Positions 35,801 through 49,423 of a stretch of 64,000 nt of DNA are shown here, piece after piece. Every line of letters starts with the position of its first letter. The stretch's first letter is position 1. The DNA lies in the NCBI GenBank assembly GCA_900660155.1, contig CABFPE010000505.1:496557-560556 (forward strand), given 5' to 3'. Under the pieces are notes generated by a model, which did not search any database, was not told the origin of the DNA, and saw only the letters and a program-made list of their open reading frames with translations. The stretch is from Hofstenia miamia. Taxonomy: Eukaryota > Xenacoelomorpha > Acoela > Hofsteniidae. The position numbers and the translations under genes are program-made.

Positions 35801-36621
35801 ATTAGATAAAAATAACTAATTATTTTTACAAATTTTTTTTTACTTTTTAATTTCTCTAATCATTTATTACGTGGAAGATATTACGTAATGTCATTTCGTA
35901 CAAATCGTGAGTTGTAATATCATAATGAATGTTAATGTTCTGATCTGATTCCGCTATCTTATCGCTGATGTATTTATATATGCACTGTGCTTACATATAC
36001 ATATATACATGTAAATTTTAGGATTGTAGGCAGAATTAGGTGATAGCAATTTAATATGTATAAAGATAATCACAGCTGGAATGAATGCAAAAAGCACATA
36101 CATTTGTTTTCTGATGTATTTTTGTTGTTTAGCATGTGAGAAAAACCAATCGTTTGTTTGGATTGTGTAAATTAGTAATCTTTAATTTGGACTCTTGCAT
36201 GTCCTAAATGTTTTTGCAAGAAAAGGTGATCTTAAAAAGAGAAATTATAAAAATTTTTTCACGATATTTGCTGAGGTTTTTAAATGGATCTATAAATTTC
36301 CTATTTTTTATATAATAGTTATGTTCCCAATAGTTTTTGCGTTATTAATATTTATATTTAATCGTTTGTAATTTATATTTTATTATATATGGTTTCTGTT
36401 ATAAGAGAGGCTTCATTCAATATTATTGTGGATCAATTCCAATTGTAAGAACTGAAATGATTAAAAGATACAATTTAGGTTTTTTATAGTTTTAACACAA
36501 TTGATTCCATTGCATTTAAAAAGAATCGGTTTTATAAAACAAGAGAGCTTAAACTCCATTTATTTAGGGAAATGTATAAGTGGTTTATAAAAGCCATAAA
36601 ACAAGTTTTGCTTTGCACCCC
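32877..36621. other. Long AT-rich non-coding stretch
   Basis: About 3.7 kb without a recognisable exon, element boundary or RNA gene apart from the hairpin at 34445-34490. Open frames near 33108 and 33910 are short and unsupported. Confidence 0.5.
34445..34490 (+). other. Hairpin containing a pol III B-box-like sequence
   Basis: GACGATCAC (34445-34453) and GTGATCGTC (34482-34490) pair perfectly over 9 bp. The loop contains GTTCGATTCCC, a perfect match to the tRNA B box, and TGGTATGGTC upstream resembles an A box. A full cloverleaf could not be drawn, so this may be a tRNA-derived relic. Confidence 0.35.
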
Positions 36622-37032
36622 AATGAGGGACTTTCACACAAAACTAAAAACTACTATATTGCTGAATAATCAATTGAAAAGTCCCTATAGTAGGCGAGCA
36701 GGATTTAAAAATTAAATATTTTCAAAATATTCAGCCTTTAACTTAACATTTTGTTACGTCAGAGGACCTAATTGAAAATATCCCATGCGTATTTAAGCAA
36801 TATGGTATAGATGACCTTAAAAACTCACTACATGTGAGCATATGATAAAAAACTTTTATAAAAAACTGTATGTTGCCCACAATTTCGTGGGAAAGTTCAT
36901 TTAGGTCCTCTGACATCACAGCAAAAACCATTTAATACTGAATATCTTAAAGGTAAATAATATTAAAACCCTGGTCGCCTACTATATAGTAGCATTTTAG
37001 CAGTTTTTAATTTTGGGTGAAAGTCCCCCATT
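36622..37032. mobile_element. Long-hairpin MITE with AATGRGGGACTTTCAC ends
   Basis: An imperfect inverted repeat of about 85 bp bounds the element (left AATGAGGGACTTTCAC, right read inwards AATGGGGGACTTTCAC). A second inner inverted pair, GTCAGAGGACCTAA (about 36759) and TTAGGTCCTCTGAC (about 36900), gives a nested hairpin. The end sequence is shared with the MITE at 50281-50573, so both belong to one family. No clear target duplication was found. Confidence 0.75.
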
Positions 37033-38383
<1,351 letters not shown>

Positions 38384-38729
38384 TATTGCTGATTAATGGT
38401 TTTTGCCGAATATTGTAGATTTTCATGTTTATGTATTTTTGTATAGAATTGTAATGGTGTATAGTTTTATATACCTTAAAATGCACTGATGACTAGATTT
38501 CGTATAAAGTTTTCATTACTTTTTATGTAGTTGTAATCTCAGTATTATATCAGAATTATGAATGATTTCCAAGAATTTTACAGTAAATGCACAAAATAAC
38601 TAGACATAAATATTAATGTTTTAACCTTAAATATTATCTCCATAAACATACATATCAAAAACATCGAATTTACCCTAAAAACTTTAGTATATTCATAAGT
38701 TTCTGTATGAATGCACTCATAAGTGTAAC

Positions 38730-39717
38730 ATATTGACTTCGATCCCACATGTGACTTGCTGCTGCACCATCCTATGATCTAGATTCACTTGACTCAATTT
38801 CCGTGGTTACCTAGCAAATTTGATGGCCTTGGGATTAGAGACCCAGCCATGACTTGTTGCGAAGAGTATAATTTTCTAGAAAAGTTGCACATTCCTGAAG
38901 AGCCTAATTCTGTCACAAACAGATAGGGTTTACATGATAATATCGAATCCAGATATCAACCGTTGTTAAGGAAGCTGAATGGAGATCAACAGAAAGCAAT
39001 TCAAACAATATATATATATTTCGAAAAGCTATAAATATAGCACGATAACAAAGGAATAAAGGAAGAAATAAAAGAAAACAATCATCATATTTACAAATGA
39101 TTTTCATAGCACAAGTTCATTTAAAGGTATCATAATTATTAAAACAAGTAAGAAAACTCTCCAATTGAAGGAGATTTGGCGTTCAGACAATAAAGAATGA
39201 TTAAAAAAGGGGTAATTAACTAAATTAACCATATGGCGAGATGAAATTGATTTTTTTATTTCTAAAAAATCTGTAAGATTTGCGCTTCTTGGCTAAGTGC
39301 TCTCTTCCATTAGAAGAAGAGGGATTCCATTTCAGCAAGAGCGAGTTGAGATAACATTGTTTGAGTCATGGTATTGAACTTGTTGATATGCCCACGACTT
39401 GCGTATGCAGTAATGGATTCCGCATCACACATGCATTCTGTTGTCCTACTGGTGGTTTTATTGCACAGCATAATGAAATGCGTGACATACTATCCAAAGT
39501 TTGTTTCGATACTAAAAAAGAACCGCATCTCACACAAATAACAACGGATTCAGTGCCGTCTTTATCTAACCTCTCTGATGTAGCTAGGCTAAATATCTCT
39601 GCCGTTGGATTCTGGAGCTATGACAACCACACATTTTTTGATGCAGGAATATTCAACCCTTGTGCAACCACCAATGCTCGAAAAACTGCAACAGAAATTT
39701 TTAGAAAATATTCATAA
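38730..39717 (+). mobile_element. Retroelement fossil: C-terminal region of an RT polyprotein
   Basis: The + strand shows FDGLGIRDPAM, matching the end of a reverse transcriptase region seen in many invertebrate retroelement polyproteins (LGGLGIxNP). Further on is the cysteine/histidine segment TTCVCSNGFRITHAF...GGF...HNEMRD. I think this arrangement occurs in tyrosine-recombinase (DIRS/Ngaro-type) retroelements, but the family assignment is from memory. The copy is old and broken in several places, and lacks both ends. Confidence 0.55.
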
Positions 39718-39890
39718 AATTACATTTTTTAATATTATTTTCGGTAAATTTAGTTTGTATTCATATTCATCTTTTTTTAAGCTTGGTTCCTTTAATTCTA
39801 TATAAATTGATTCAATGATGCTTAGTTGAAAATTATCAATTGCCTTGGATAAAATTTTATATGTAAATTTCATATCACAGTTCTTTAAAT

Positions 39891-40411
39891 TAACCTTAAT
39901 AAGAACATGCAGAGATATATTTCGACTTACAAAGTCATCGTCAGTTTATAAAAAGAAAATGTTAGATTTATATATAGCAATCATAAGCTAAGAACAAAAT
40001 TTCAATTAAAATTTACAACTAAAGAAACCAATAAGTCAAATATAATTTATCAAATCAAATGCACCTGTGGTGACGATTATATTGGTTTTTCTAGTAGGCA
40101 ACTATCAAGAAGAACATAAGACCAGTTCTAATATGTCGAATCATTTAAAAAAACTTTGAAACAAAAATATTACATCAGACGTGTAACTATCAAGTAATTT
40201 AAAAATTATTGAGAGTATTTTTATAAAATCCTTGCAACCAAGTTTAAACACAAAAGACTATTTATAAATTAAATTTGCCACTTTTTAAAATTTAAAAATT
40301 TATAATTATTATTTTAAAATCTAGTAAATTTAGAGGGAATAATTTGTAAAACTGACGATGACTTTGTAAGTCGAAATATATCTCTGCATGTTTTTATTAA
40401 GGTTAATTAAG
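39891..40411 (+). mobile_element. Penelope-like fragment (GIY-YIG end) flanked by inverted repeats
   Basis: The + strand near 40020-40110 reads YQIKCTCGDDYIGFSSRQLS, the start of a GIY-YIG endonuclease of Penelope type. The piece is framed by an inverted repeat of about 60 bp (39891-39948 and 40347-40409) containing GACGATGACTTTGTAAGTCG. A 10-bp direct repeat TTCTTTAAAT lies just outside each end (39881-39890 and 40412-40421). Penelope copies are known to carry terminal repeats in either orientation. The copy is short and broken. Confidence 0.7.
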
Positions 40412-40421
40412 TTCTTTAAAT

Positions 40422-41169
40422 GATCAGAGATGGTCGATTGAACTTTGTTTTCTTTAAACAGAAAAGATGAATAGAAATTTTTAGGGCGCATGAAATTGAG
40501 AAAATATATCAATATCAACAAAGAGTGCTAAAAATCTAACACGCCTCATTTACACCATTAGTGATCATGTTCAATGCATTGGGTGGAGCATTGTCGCTCA
40601 CTGGACCGTTTTTAAAACGACTTTGTGGTTTAATGCATATCAATTATTCAGTAACCTGCGACTGGGTAAGATACAAACTTGGTTTCTCCTTGATACGAAA
40701 AATGATCCTCTGCATTATCGGAACTAGACCCTGCAGTTTCGAGGCATGCGAAGTTGATCCCCACTTTGCTTAAGCCAGTCCCTACCTCAAATGGAATTTT
40801 TTATTTTGTCTACTTAGTGCGATTAGAGCCCAAAGTATAATTTCCCTGTAAGAATAAAAAACAGCAAAACAAACGCCTAAGCAAGATACTGAGCCTTAAT
40901 TAGACAATTTTTTGATTAGTTGATCATATTTAGAGACAATGATCAAGGAATACATCATTCAAATGATGGAGTATATATATGAAATGAATGTTTGCGGATT
41001 TTCTGTCCCGGTGAATGAATGACTCGACTCAGTCTTGCATGATTTGTTTGTAAATTTCTAAGCAAAACTGCAGATTAAAATCTATTTTTGTTTAATTTTG
41101 CTAAAAAAAGGGTTTTTGGACAGATTTTCATTCAGACGATTAAGTAATTCCAATTCACAGTGATGAAGA
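40422..41169. other. Non-coding stretch
   Basis: No gene or defined element was recognised. Confidence 0.45.
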
Positions 41170-42510
41170 AATATTATTGATTGTTGCAGCATCGCATACA
41201 AACAAACATGCCAACAACAAATGTTGATAGAATTTCTTTTTGAAACTTATCCCCGTTATTTAGTTTTGTTATACATAATGGCAAGTTATTAAAGTTCTCA
41301 ATTGTGCAATTATAGGAATGATTCCTTAACGTATTTTGAACTTTACCGATAGTAAACTTTCGTTTATTAAATGAACTGTTCAAATAAGAAGGAAATTGAA
41401 TTTTTTTCAAAAGTTAGCTGTTTGTTTACAATATCCCTGAATTTAATTAAAGAAAAGTATTAAATATAGAAAGAAAGAAGGAAACATCATGAAAATTATT
41501 CATTCTTATCGAGGATTTATTCGTATTGAAGCACATAAATTCGGCCGAATTAATTTGTGAATCTAATTTATCTACACTCGAAAAAATCTCTTGTATTTAA
41601 GAAAAAATATCTTGAAATTTTATGCAATTAATCAAGAGAATTTCATCTTGAGTGACTAATCTCTTCAAACACTTGAATGATTAATCTCTTCAAATAGTGC
41701 TTTAACAATCTAGAAAATTATAAATCTGAACGAAATAATTTTAATCATGCACATAGCACAAAGTGAATAATTTATGAAACTGCCCCAGTTGTATAAGCTC
41801 CATGCTCACAAAATGTCCTTGCATATAAATGCTAACAATTTGCAAATAAATTTGGCTTTTACAAACTAAATTAAGTTATGATCTTATAATTAAATCCACA
41901 AATACATTATTTAAGTGAATATAAATAAATACTTATACTAAACTATTATTAATAATTTTTACACATTTTGAGATGTCATGTGGTAATTTCGCATAAATTA
42001 TTTGTATGTCATCATTGAATGCAAAAAGGCGTTTCAAATAGAAAATAATATCTAAAAACTAACAAATTTGATTTCTATCAATGATCTTTCTAGGTTGCTA
42101 AACAAAGCGCACAATGCAAAATAGTGGATCATCACTAAGGCCTTCGTTAGCAACAATTGTATTTTTATCGATAAATTTTACATCTATTGTCATTTTTCTG
42201 ATTGTCGACATTTGTTTTGTGAAGCTCAATTTATTGTCGATTTCTACTCCAAAATATTTAATTTATGTGACAGGCTCAATAAATACGTTAGAAAATTATA
42301 ATTTCTTATTTAAATTGGATACATTACACCATACATAATTCGGCTTTTAGTTGATTCATTGTGTTGGAAGTTTTCAAGATTAATTTCTAAAGTATTTGCT
42401 AAGCTGTCAATTTTATCAAGATTAAATATTCTTGTGTCATCTGCATATTGTACTACACTACAGTCATTAGATATATATATATATATTGCCGTTAAAAACA
42501 TTTACGACAT
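41170..42510 (-). mobile_element. Decayed LINE (CR1-like) fragment
   Basis: On the minus strand, 42460-42430 reads VVQYADDTRIFN, the RT catalytic block. 42300-42110 carries the following palm/thumb region with IKYFGVEIDNKLSF. 41410-41180 carries the C-terminal tail KVQNTLRNHSYNCTIENFNNLPL. The order is right for one element but frames are broken and no ends are visible. Confidence 0.7.
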
Positions 42511-42517
42511 AGTGTAT

Positions 42518-43060
42518 GCAAGGTGTCCTAAATTAAGTCGGCAATTTAAGAAATATAATTGTGTTATTCTATTTACATTATGAACTGACTGTTATGATCA
42601 AAGTTCATCTATTAGTTAAATATATTAAATGAGAGCTAATCACTTCTCTATATTATCTGTTTAATTTTACTAATGTCAAGGCTTGATGTAAAAGATAGAG
42701 GGCTGTTAGATGAATTGTATTTTAAAAACAAAGACGATGTAAATGAAACATTAAAAAAATACAGGCACTTAAAATGAATCAAGATATCTGTTGATGTTTG
42801 CTAGAAAGATACGTTGCTAAATCTTGTTGCAAATTTCAGAGAAACTGGTAATCTACAAGACTTACGTCGAAATAAGTCTAGAAACGACGATCCTGTTATG
42901 CAAATCTCCAATGCAATCTCCAAAGCTCCTGGAAGCAGTGAAAGAAAATTATCACAGAACTAAATATTCCTCGTTCATCTGTGCACTTCATTCTGTCATC
43001 GGTGCTCAATCTTCATCCCTACAAACCTCGTATTGTGCAAAACAAAACTTCAATTTTGTC
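42518..43060 (+). mobile_element. N-terminal piece of an IS630/Tc1/mariner-type transposon
   Basis: The + strand reads LLDELYFKNKDDVNETLKKY (from about 42706), then RETGNLQDLRRNKSRND and NIPRSSVHFILS plus LHPYKPRIVQN (42840-43050). This matches the paired helix-turn-helix domain found at the start of such transposases, where LHPYKxQxVQ precedes the catalytic domain. GGTGTCCTAAATTAAGTCGG at 42520 may be its left end. The catalytic domain is absent. Confidence 0.5.
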
Positions 43061-43089
43061 ATGAATTCCTAACAAAACTTGCTTTCATA

Positions 43090-44060
43090 ATATATCATAT
43101 ATTAATAAACAAAGACAAAGTACCCATTGATTTGTCATTCGGACTCGTCTGTGCTTACAATTGTGATGAATGCAATTATTCATACCAGACGACATTTAAG
43201 CACAAGAATGGAAGAACATATGCGAGGTCATCTTAATTCAGAAATATTTTTACATGCACACCCATCAAAAAGAAACAATTTTAAAATAATCATTAAACAT
43301 TAAGAATCAAAAATAGCAGAAAACATTGCTTTAATGAAAAAGCAAAAAGACATTAGCAAGCTAAATATATTTTGAAAAAGAAGGAAAAAACCTCGGTTAA
43401 TTATCTTGAAAATGACAAGTTAGAATGTCGAAACACGTCGATAATAAAAAATTTAATTTTCATAATTCAAACATATTTAGTCTTAAGAATCTTTCTTGTT
43501 TATATACATGTATATGTCCGAATTAAACAGCTTACTTTAATGAAGGATAATAAATAAGTAAATAGCTCAATGCTATAAAAGTAGTAAGTACTTTGTTTAA
43601 CAGCAGTATGTCAACGTGAACTTTATTTAAAAGGATTAATTTGAATCTGTTAGAGCAATTATGAATAACGAAAATGTTAAAAGCAATATAAAAAAAATTA
43701 ATTAACGTATTTATCATGATTAGATTATATCAATTATTTAGGAATATAACTATTTTTAAACATACTCAAATCTTACATTTAAAGGTATTAGCGACGTTAG
43801 AGTGTAAATCAATTGTACAATTTCTATTGTTTAATACTAGAATTTCTCCTGGTAACCAATTTTTTACTAGAATTAAACAATATTAGACCACTTTTAGCAT
43901 TTCCAATCATCTATTTAATTTGAACAATATTTTGAGACTAAAATATTATACCAGACATCAAGATTTAGAATTATTGAGAGCATCTATATAAAATCCTTCC
44001 AACTAAGTCTAAACAGCAAAATAGATTACGTTTATTAATTAAATTTACCGCTATATAATT
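43090..44060 (+). mobile_element. Penelope-like remains
   Basis: Near 43100-43270 the + strand reads LVCAYNCDECNYSY and, in another frame, RRHLSTRMEEHMRGHLNSE, typical of a GIY-YIG endonuclease (CxxC then RRLxxRxxEH). Near 43970-44010 a tail similar to 40205-40260 (LQPSLN-type reading) appears, showing the same family as the 39.9-kb copy. It is old and broken. Confidence 0.5.
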
Positions 44061-44580
44061 ATATTGGTTGGCTAAGAACAATATTTGATTGACATCTACT
44101 TATCTCAAGTAGTATTGAAAAATCCGAGAGAACAAACCACGAACAAAATTATTTTCCAAATAAGTTTGAAGTATGCTGCTAAATTTCGAATATTTATCCA
44201 AACGTTTGTCAAATTTTTGTATACTACATTGCAGATATTTGTATAAACACACTATCAAATCATAATTAAAAATTCTCTTTGTTTGATCTAAAACTAAACA
44301 TTTAGTACTACTAGGTTACGAATTTGAATAATTTCAGTTAGCATTGTAAAAATTTATTCAATAGAAATTTATTTTTAGCATTATATCAGAATCACATCAA
44401 GTATGTAGCACATTGACTATATTGTGTTAGAAGAGACGAATAAAAAACTAATCGAAAATTAAGCATTAAAAATATCTAGGTCAAAAGCATTTAAAATTCC
44501 TCCTTATGCAAAAATACATTTCTAGTAAATCATGGCTAGCATACACATTTTTATAACAATGACTATACTAGAACTTAGTA
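44061..44580. other. AT-rich non-coding stretch
   Basis: Nothing recognised. Confidence 0.45.
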
Positions 44581-45182
44581 TCAAAATTGTACTATTTGGA
44601 TTATAAGCAACATTAATTCATTTTCTGAAGAATTTGTAGGTGATTTAATTTCGATCCATAATGATTCAAAAACAGAATGATCTGATTCAAATTCTTCCTT
44701 ACGCATTGGATTTAAAACTTTTGTTACAATTAGCATGAGGCCACTACCTCTACTATCTCTATTTTTAACAAAAACATTAAAATTTTCGAGGTCTGGATTG
44801 AACAAATTTGGATTGATATCATTGTTTAACCAAGTTTCTGTAATAGAAAAATTGAATTTGAGCCAAATTGAAATGCAATTTTAAGAAAATGATTTCTATT
44901 TGAATTCAGACTTCTGGCGTTTAGATAAATGTATTTAAAATTATTTTTATAGCGATTCTGCAAATTCTCAAGATTACATTCATCTAAAATTGGACGAGGA
45001 TTTAATTCTACATCTCCTGCTAAGATAACTAAATGATTATAAAAGTAGTCATAAATGAAAGTAAGAAACGATTTACAAAATTTTAGTGATATTTCATAGT
45101 ATTGTCGATAACACAGTTTGTTTGCGTGTGTGTGTGGTTGTCTCATGTGTATATAATATAGTTTTACATTTTTAAGTAGCAA
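44581..45182 (-). mobile_element. LINE fragment: endonuclease N-terminal part
   Basis: On the minus strand, LAGDVELNPRP is followed by YIYLNARSLNSNRNHF (the catalytic Asn region of an APE-like endonuclease), then after a frame change NVFVKNRDSRGSGLMLIV and ESLWIEIKSP. This is the usual opening of CR1-type ORF2. It is truncated before the SDH motif. It lies just downstream, on this strand, of the next LINE's tail, so it is a separate element. Confidence 0.7.
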
Positions 45183-45187
45183 TACAA

Positions 45188-45221
<34 letters not shown>

Positions 45222-45222
45222 C
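45188..45222. repeat. (TAA)n tail repeat
   Basis: About eleven trinucleotide units, forming the 3' tail of the minus-strand LINE. Confidence 0.9.
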
Positions 45223-46660
45223 TTTTATTTTAAAACGGATAAAAACATCCATTTAAGTTATAGAAATACTAGATTTTCATTCCACGAAGGAGCCGATATG
45301 AAAATAGAGAAAGTTCTCGTTCAGAGTTGGTTTTTATTACTCCAGGGAGCTCCTCACGCAGGCGAAAATCTCCATAATGAGAGCGTTGAGGCAGAATATC
45401 TTGCAGGACATGATTCTCAGAAGTCAATATCTGCTGAAGAAGCCTATTATCAACTTTGGTTATGATTTTTTCAATAGGAGTATAATTTGATATAATTTTA
45501 AGGCGTAAAGCTTTTTTCTGAACTTTATCTAAGAGCAGCATAAGGGATTTTGAAGAACCTCCCCAAACTGAACAACAATATGTTAGCGAGGGCATAACTA
45601 ATGCATAGTATAGTGTTTGTAGTTCATATTAGCTAAATCCAAGATGTTTCAATTTCAGTAATAAATACAACTTACTAGTTGCTTTTTTAGCAATGCTCTT
45701 GATGTGCTGAGAAAATAAAAGTGCCTTGTCAAAGAACACAACAAGCAATTTCGCTACAGATTGTTGTGTGATATCTTGCAACTCAGGGACAGGAATTTGA
45801 CCAAAGTTAATGAGAAGTTAATTCGTCTTGCTGTGATTAAAATGAAGTTTCTTGGATAAAAAATGAGCCTCAAGAGAATTGATTACAAATTGCTTTTGTC
45901 TCCAACATCGTACAAGCCAGGAACAATAAGAGTATTATCGTCAGCATAAGCTGATAATGAGAGGTTCGCTGTGTCTTCTATTTGATAGGTGTTATCGACA
46001 GCATAGTTAAAAAAACAGGACCACTGATGGTTCCTTGAGGAACTCCAAGTTCAATGTAACGAACTGCAGAATGTTGGCCATTTATAGTGGTGAAGTGGCT
46101 TCTTCTGGTGAGGAAACTGGTATACCATTTCATAATATGAGGATTGATGAGAGGATTCAATCTAGATAGACCGTCCATAATTGCTGTGTGGTTAACTGTG
46201 TCGAATGCTTTAGACATGTCCAGTGTAATTACTGGCAATAGTCATAGCTACTCCTGAATTTGTAAATCTGATGCAGGATCCTTATTAGTGCGCATGCTGT
46301 TGAACTTGGTTTACGAAAACCAAACTGCAAAGGACTTAATGATCTGTGATATGAGTTAGAAACATATTTGTCATATACCATTCTTTCAAAGACCCGAGAA
46401 AGAATAGGCGTGAGCGATATTGGCCGTAAATCTTTCGGTTCCTTAGGGTTGGCCTTCTTAGGAATAGGTCTAATGTTAGCGATTTTCAATGCATCAAAAA
46501 ACACATCACAGTAAAGCGAAAGATTGAATAATGAACAATACGTTCCAAAAGTTTACCTTGTTCATTGAAAGAGGGGATGGTGTAGGCTGGGATGAACAAC
46601 GGGTGTTGGCAGTAGGGCACGGCGTGTGTTGTAAAATGTTTCTTTAGCGTAAGATCTATT
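45188..46660 (-). mobile_element. 5'-truncated LINE with (TTA)n tail
   Basis: The minus strand carries IRPIPKKANPKEPKDLRPIS and FGFRKPSSTACALIR (46470-46290), VITLDMSKAFDTVNH (motif A, about 46230), GVPQGTISGPVF (motif B, about 46040), SAYADDNTLIVPG (motif C, about 45935) and a post-RT tail SLTYCCSVWGGSSKSLMLLL (from 45592). It ends in a TAA/TTA repeat at 45188-45222. Frames change at least three times. It is a CR1/Jockey superfamily member, distinct from the young LINE at 59.3 kb. Confidence 0.82.
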
Positions 46661-48227
46661 GGCCACGATGTCCTCTCTAAAGACAGTCGATTGCGCTCTC
46701 CGCTCCGCATTTAAAAACGTCACCGACTCAACCATCAATAAAGACGACGAACATTGCAAACTTGTAGCACCATTTTTGGCCCTCAGTCGAGATGAGTTAT
46801 TCTCATTGCATTCATTTCTTAAGGATCACACGCATACGTCTCCTGTCTCTGTTACTAGTGGTGCCCCTTAAGGCTCAGTGTTTGCTGTTCTTTTCTTCCT
46901 CGTTGCCATTAACGACTTCCCTCATTCTGTTCTCAACTCGTCTTGCCTGTTGTATGTCGACGACACTGCGATTTTTGATTTTGGTTGGTCTTTTGCTTCG
47001 AACATTTTTTCTGATCTTGAGCACTTGTCTACTTGGTCCTCTGTCAACCATCTTGATTTTAGCACTACCAAGACATGTGGTATTTCCTTTTCTGTGACTC
47101 CCCCTTCTGATTTGCCTCTACCTGTGAACTTTGCGCCTCATCACACTCATCTTGGAGTTCAACTTGCTGCAAACTTAAATTGGACTGGACATGTGTCTTT
47201 GCCTCTCCGCAAAGCTAATTCCTCGCTATTTGCCCTTTTCCGTAATGTTCCTTTTAATACCTCGTCCGCTGTGAAACTCTCTTTGTTTAAGTCCATTCCT
47301 CGCGCCATTCTTCTCTACGATTCTCCTTGTTGGTGGCCTTCTCGTGCTTTGTTCCACTCCATGGAACGTTTCCAGAAACGCGCTTTCAAATGGATTTCCC
47401 CTATAAAGACGCTCTGCTGAAATTCTCCACTCTCCCGCTGTCACTCTACTTCCATGCCTGTGATCTCCTGTTCAATCGACTACTGACTCGCAAATTGGAT
47501 CTTGATCCTTATGATTTCATTAAGTTTTCTAATTCCTGCTGCACTCGCTCTGATGATGTTGTCACATTCTCCATTCGTCGTACGAAGAAACATCGCACCC
47601 TTCACTCGTTTTTCAATCGTGCTTGTACTGCTGCTAATTACATCTTGACTTGCAACCCTCCAACAGCGATTGATTTCTTTTCTCCGCCACCGATCCTCAA
47701 GAAATCTTTGATGGCTTTCCTCTTTGCTGAGCCCTTCTCCAACGTCGCCTACTCTTCCGTTTGCTCCTATTTCATCTCTTGTGCCTGTCCTCACTGCCGT
47801 AAAACTTGACTTGTTTTTATTTTTTTGTTGTCTATGCCTTCAGCGGCTAAATAAAGTCATTGATTATCATTATAATTATTATTATTCATTGTTGTTCCAT
47901 ATGTCGCTCTTTCTCAGTTAGTGATTACATTAACAAGATTATGTTGTCGATTTGAATCGTGGTGGTCTTTTAATTTCGTCAAAGACCATTTATCAAACTG
48001 TATCTCACTGTATTGTTTTCCTCGAGTCAAATTACAAATCAATTATTGGCAAAGAAAATATTCGTCTAAAGGAGAATTGTGCATATGCTTTACTAACACT
48101 TTTCCAGCCCCTATTATTTGTGAACCTCATGGTGAAATTTATCGAGACGATTTTCATATCTGTATTAACGTCTTTGAAACAAACTAAGGGAAAATTGCGT
48201 ACTTTGAAAAGGATTAAGCTTTCTTAA
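46659..48227 (+). mobile_element. Unclear coding-like DNA split by a LINE; possible P-element-like fragment
   Basis: Upstream of the LINE copy, 46659-46838 stays open (SSLKTVDCALRSAFKNVTDS). Downstream, 47940-48227 reads LNRGGLLISSKTIYQTVSHC, resembling the NRGGLxxPSxxVxxI block of P-element/THAP9-type transposases. If both belong to one old element, the LINE (46839-47887) inserted into it. The upstream half is not recognisable on its own, so this is tentative. Confidence 0.35.
46839..47887 (+). mobile_element. 5'-truncated copy of the young LINE
   Basis: This copy is nearly identical to 61970-63020 of the full LINE. It covers RT motif B to the 3' UTR, including YVDDTAIFDFGWSF and the closing CPHCRKT. 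It contains a stop in motif B, a 7-bp deletion near 47400 and a few substitutions. The 3' UTR word GCCTTCAGCGGCTAAATAAA and an ATT-rich tail are kept. The near identity indicates recent insertion. Confidence 0.92.
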
Positions 48228-48899
48228 AAGCTCTTTGATTCTACCTACTTTATATATTTGAATTTTAGCGTTTGTAAGTAGCTTAGTTTTAGATTAAGAG
48301 TTTGTAAAAATAGGTTTTTAACGCAAACCATATCATTTTAGTTAAAATTTTAATTTATAACTATAGCTCTTATATTACAACTAGCTTTGACAATATACTG
48401 TTTATTCAAATGCCTTCTTTTTTGCTTTTCGGCTGTAAGCATTCGAGCCGTCATTTAGTAGGTCATGACAGAATTAATGAGATGAATAATAGTAGGCAAT
48501 AAAAAGCAAACTGTACAGATGGTAGTGAGCATATGGAGTTAATCTTCCTCTAATTATGGTATTTCAAAGATTCCTCATGAATAATTAAAATGATTGTAGG
48601 CATTATAACAAAATCTTTCAACTACCCATGTATTTAATAAGGAATAGAATTGAATATCTTACTAAGTTTAGTACATTGACATCCCAATAAAAACTGTTAA
48701 TACTATACTTAATGCTTCAATAACAACATAAAATACAAGCAAAAATAAGACAAAAAACGTTTAAGAATTTACAGCTTACAAAATGTATTGATAAATAATG
48801 ATACATTTTGAAAAACTAATTTTTTTTCAATTATATAAAACCGAATTTAGGGATATATTGTTTACGAATATAGTAATTGATTTGACTTAAAATTTATGT
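48228..48899. other. AT-rich non-coding stretch
   Basis: Nothing recognised. Confidence 0.45.
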
Positions 48900-49260
48900 G
48901 ATTTTTATTCATGTTTTTTCAATTGGTAATTTATTCCATAGTTCAATTCTTGAGTTTAAAACTTCACTTGTTCTGAATTTAGAAGTCCTCGATTGATAAA
49001 TTGAATGCGCATATAACAGGAACTCCAGTTTGCTGTGGGGTGAATGCTGCTTATCCCAAAACTTTATTAATGAAAATATCTTATGAAGTATGATGCATCA
49101 TACGATTAATATAACCTCTTGTCATTTGTTGTCGAGTAATTTTCATTATAAATGTTTGCTGCCCATTAAATTTGCTCTTCTGAATATTTAAATGTATCTA
49201 TTGTTAGAATAGTAGAAATATTTGCAGCAGTTTTAATTTTAAATAGTTTACTAATAGAAG
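48900..49260 (-). mobile_element. Possible LINE C-terminal remnant
   Basis: The minus strand has a motif close to LNSRIELWNKLPIEK near 48960-48910, with SRTSKF upstream; such NxWNxLP motifs close CR1-type ORF2 proteins. The rest is too decayed to read. Confidence 0.4.
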
Positions 49261-49423
49261 AGTTATATTATGCAAAACCATTTCGCAACGCTAATGTCCG
49301 TTGATATTTTATAAGGATGCAAAAATTTTCAAAAAATAAAACAATACAATCTTAGAAAACTACAATTATATTGTGACAAAATTGATAGAAAAAGGTGGCT
49401 ACTGCAAAGAAGAAAATTAGAAT

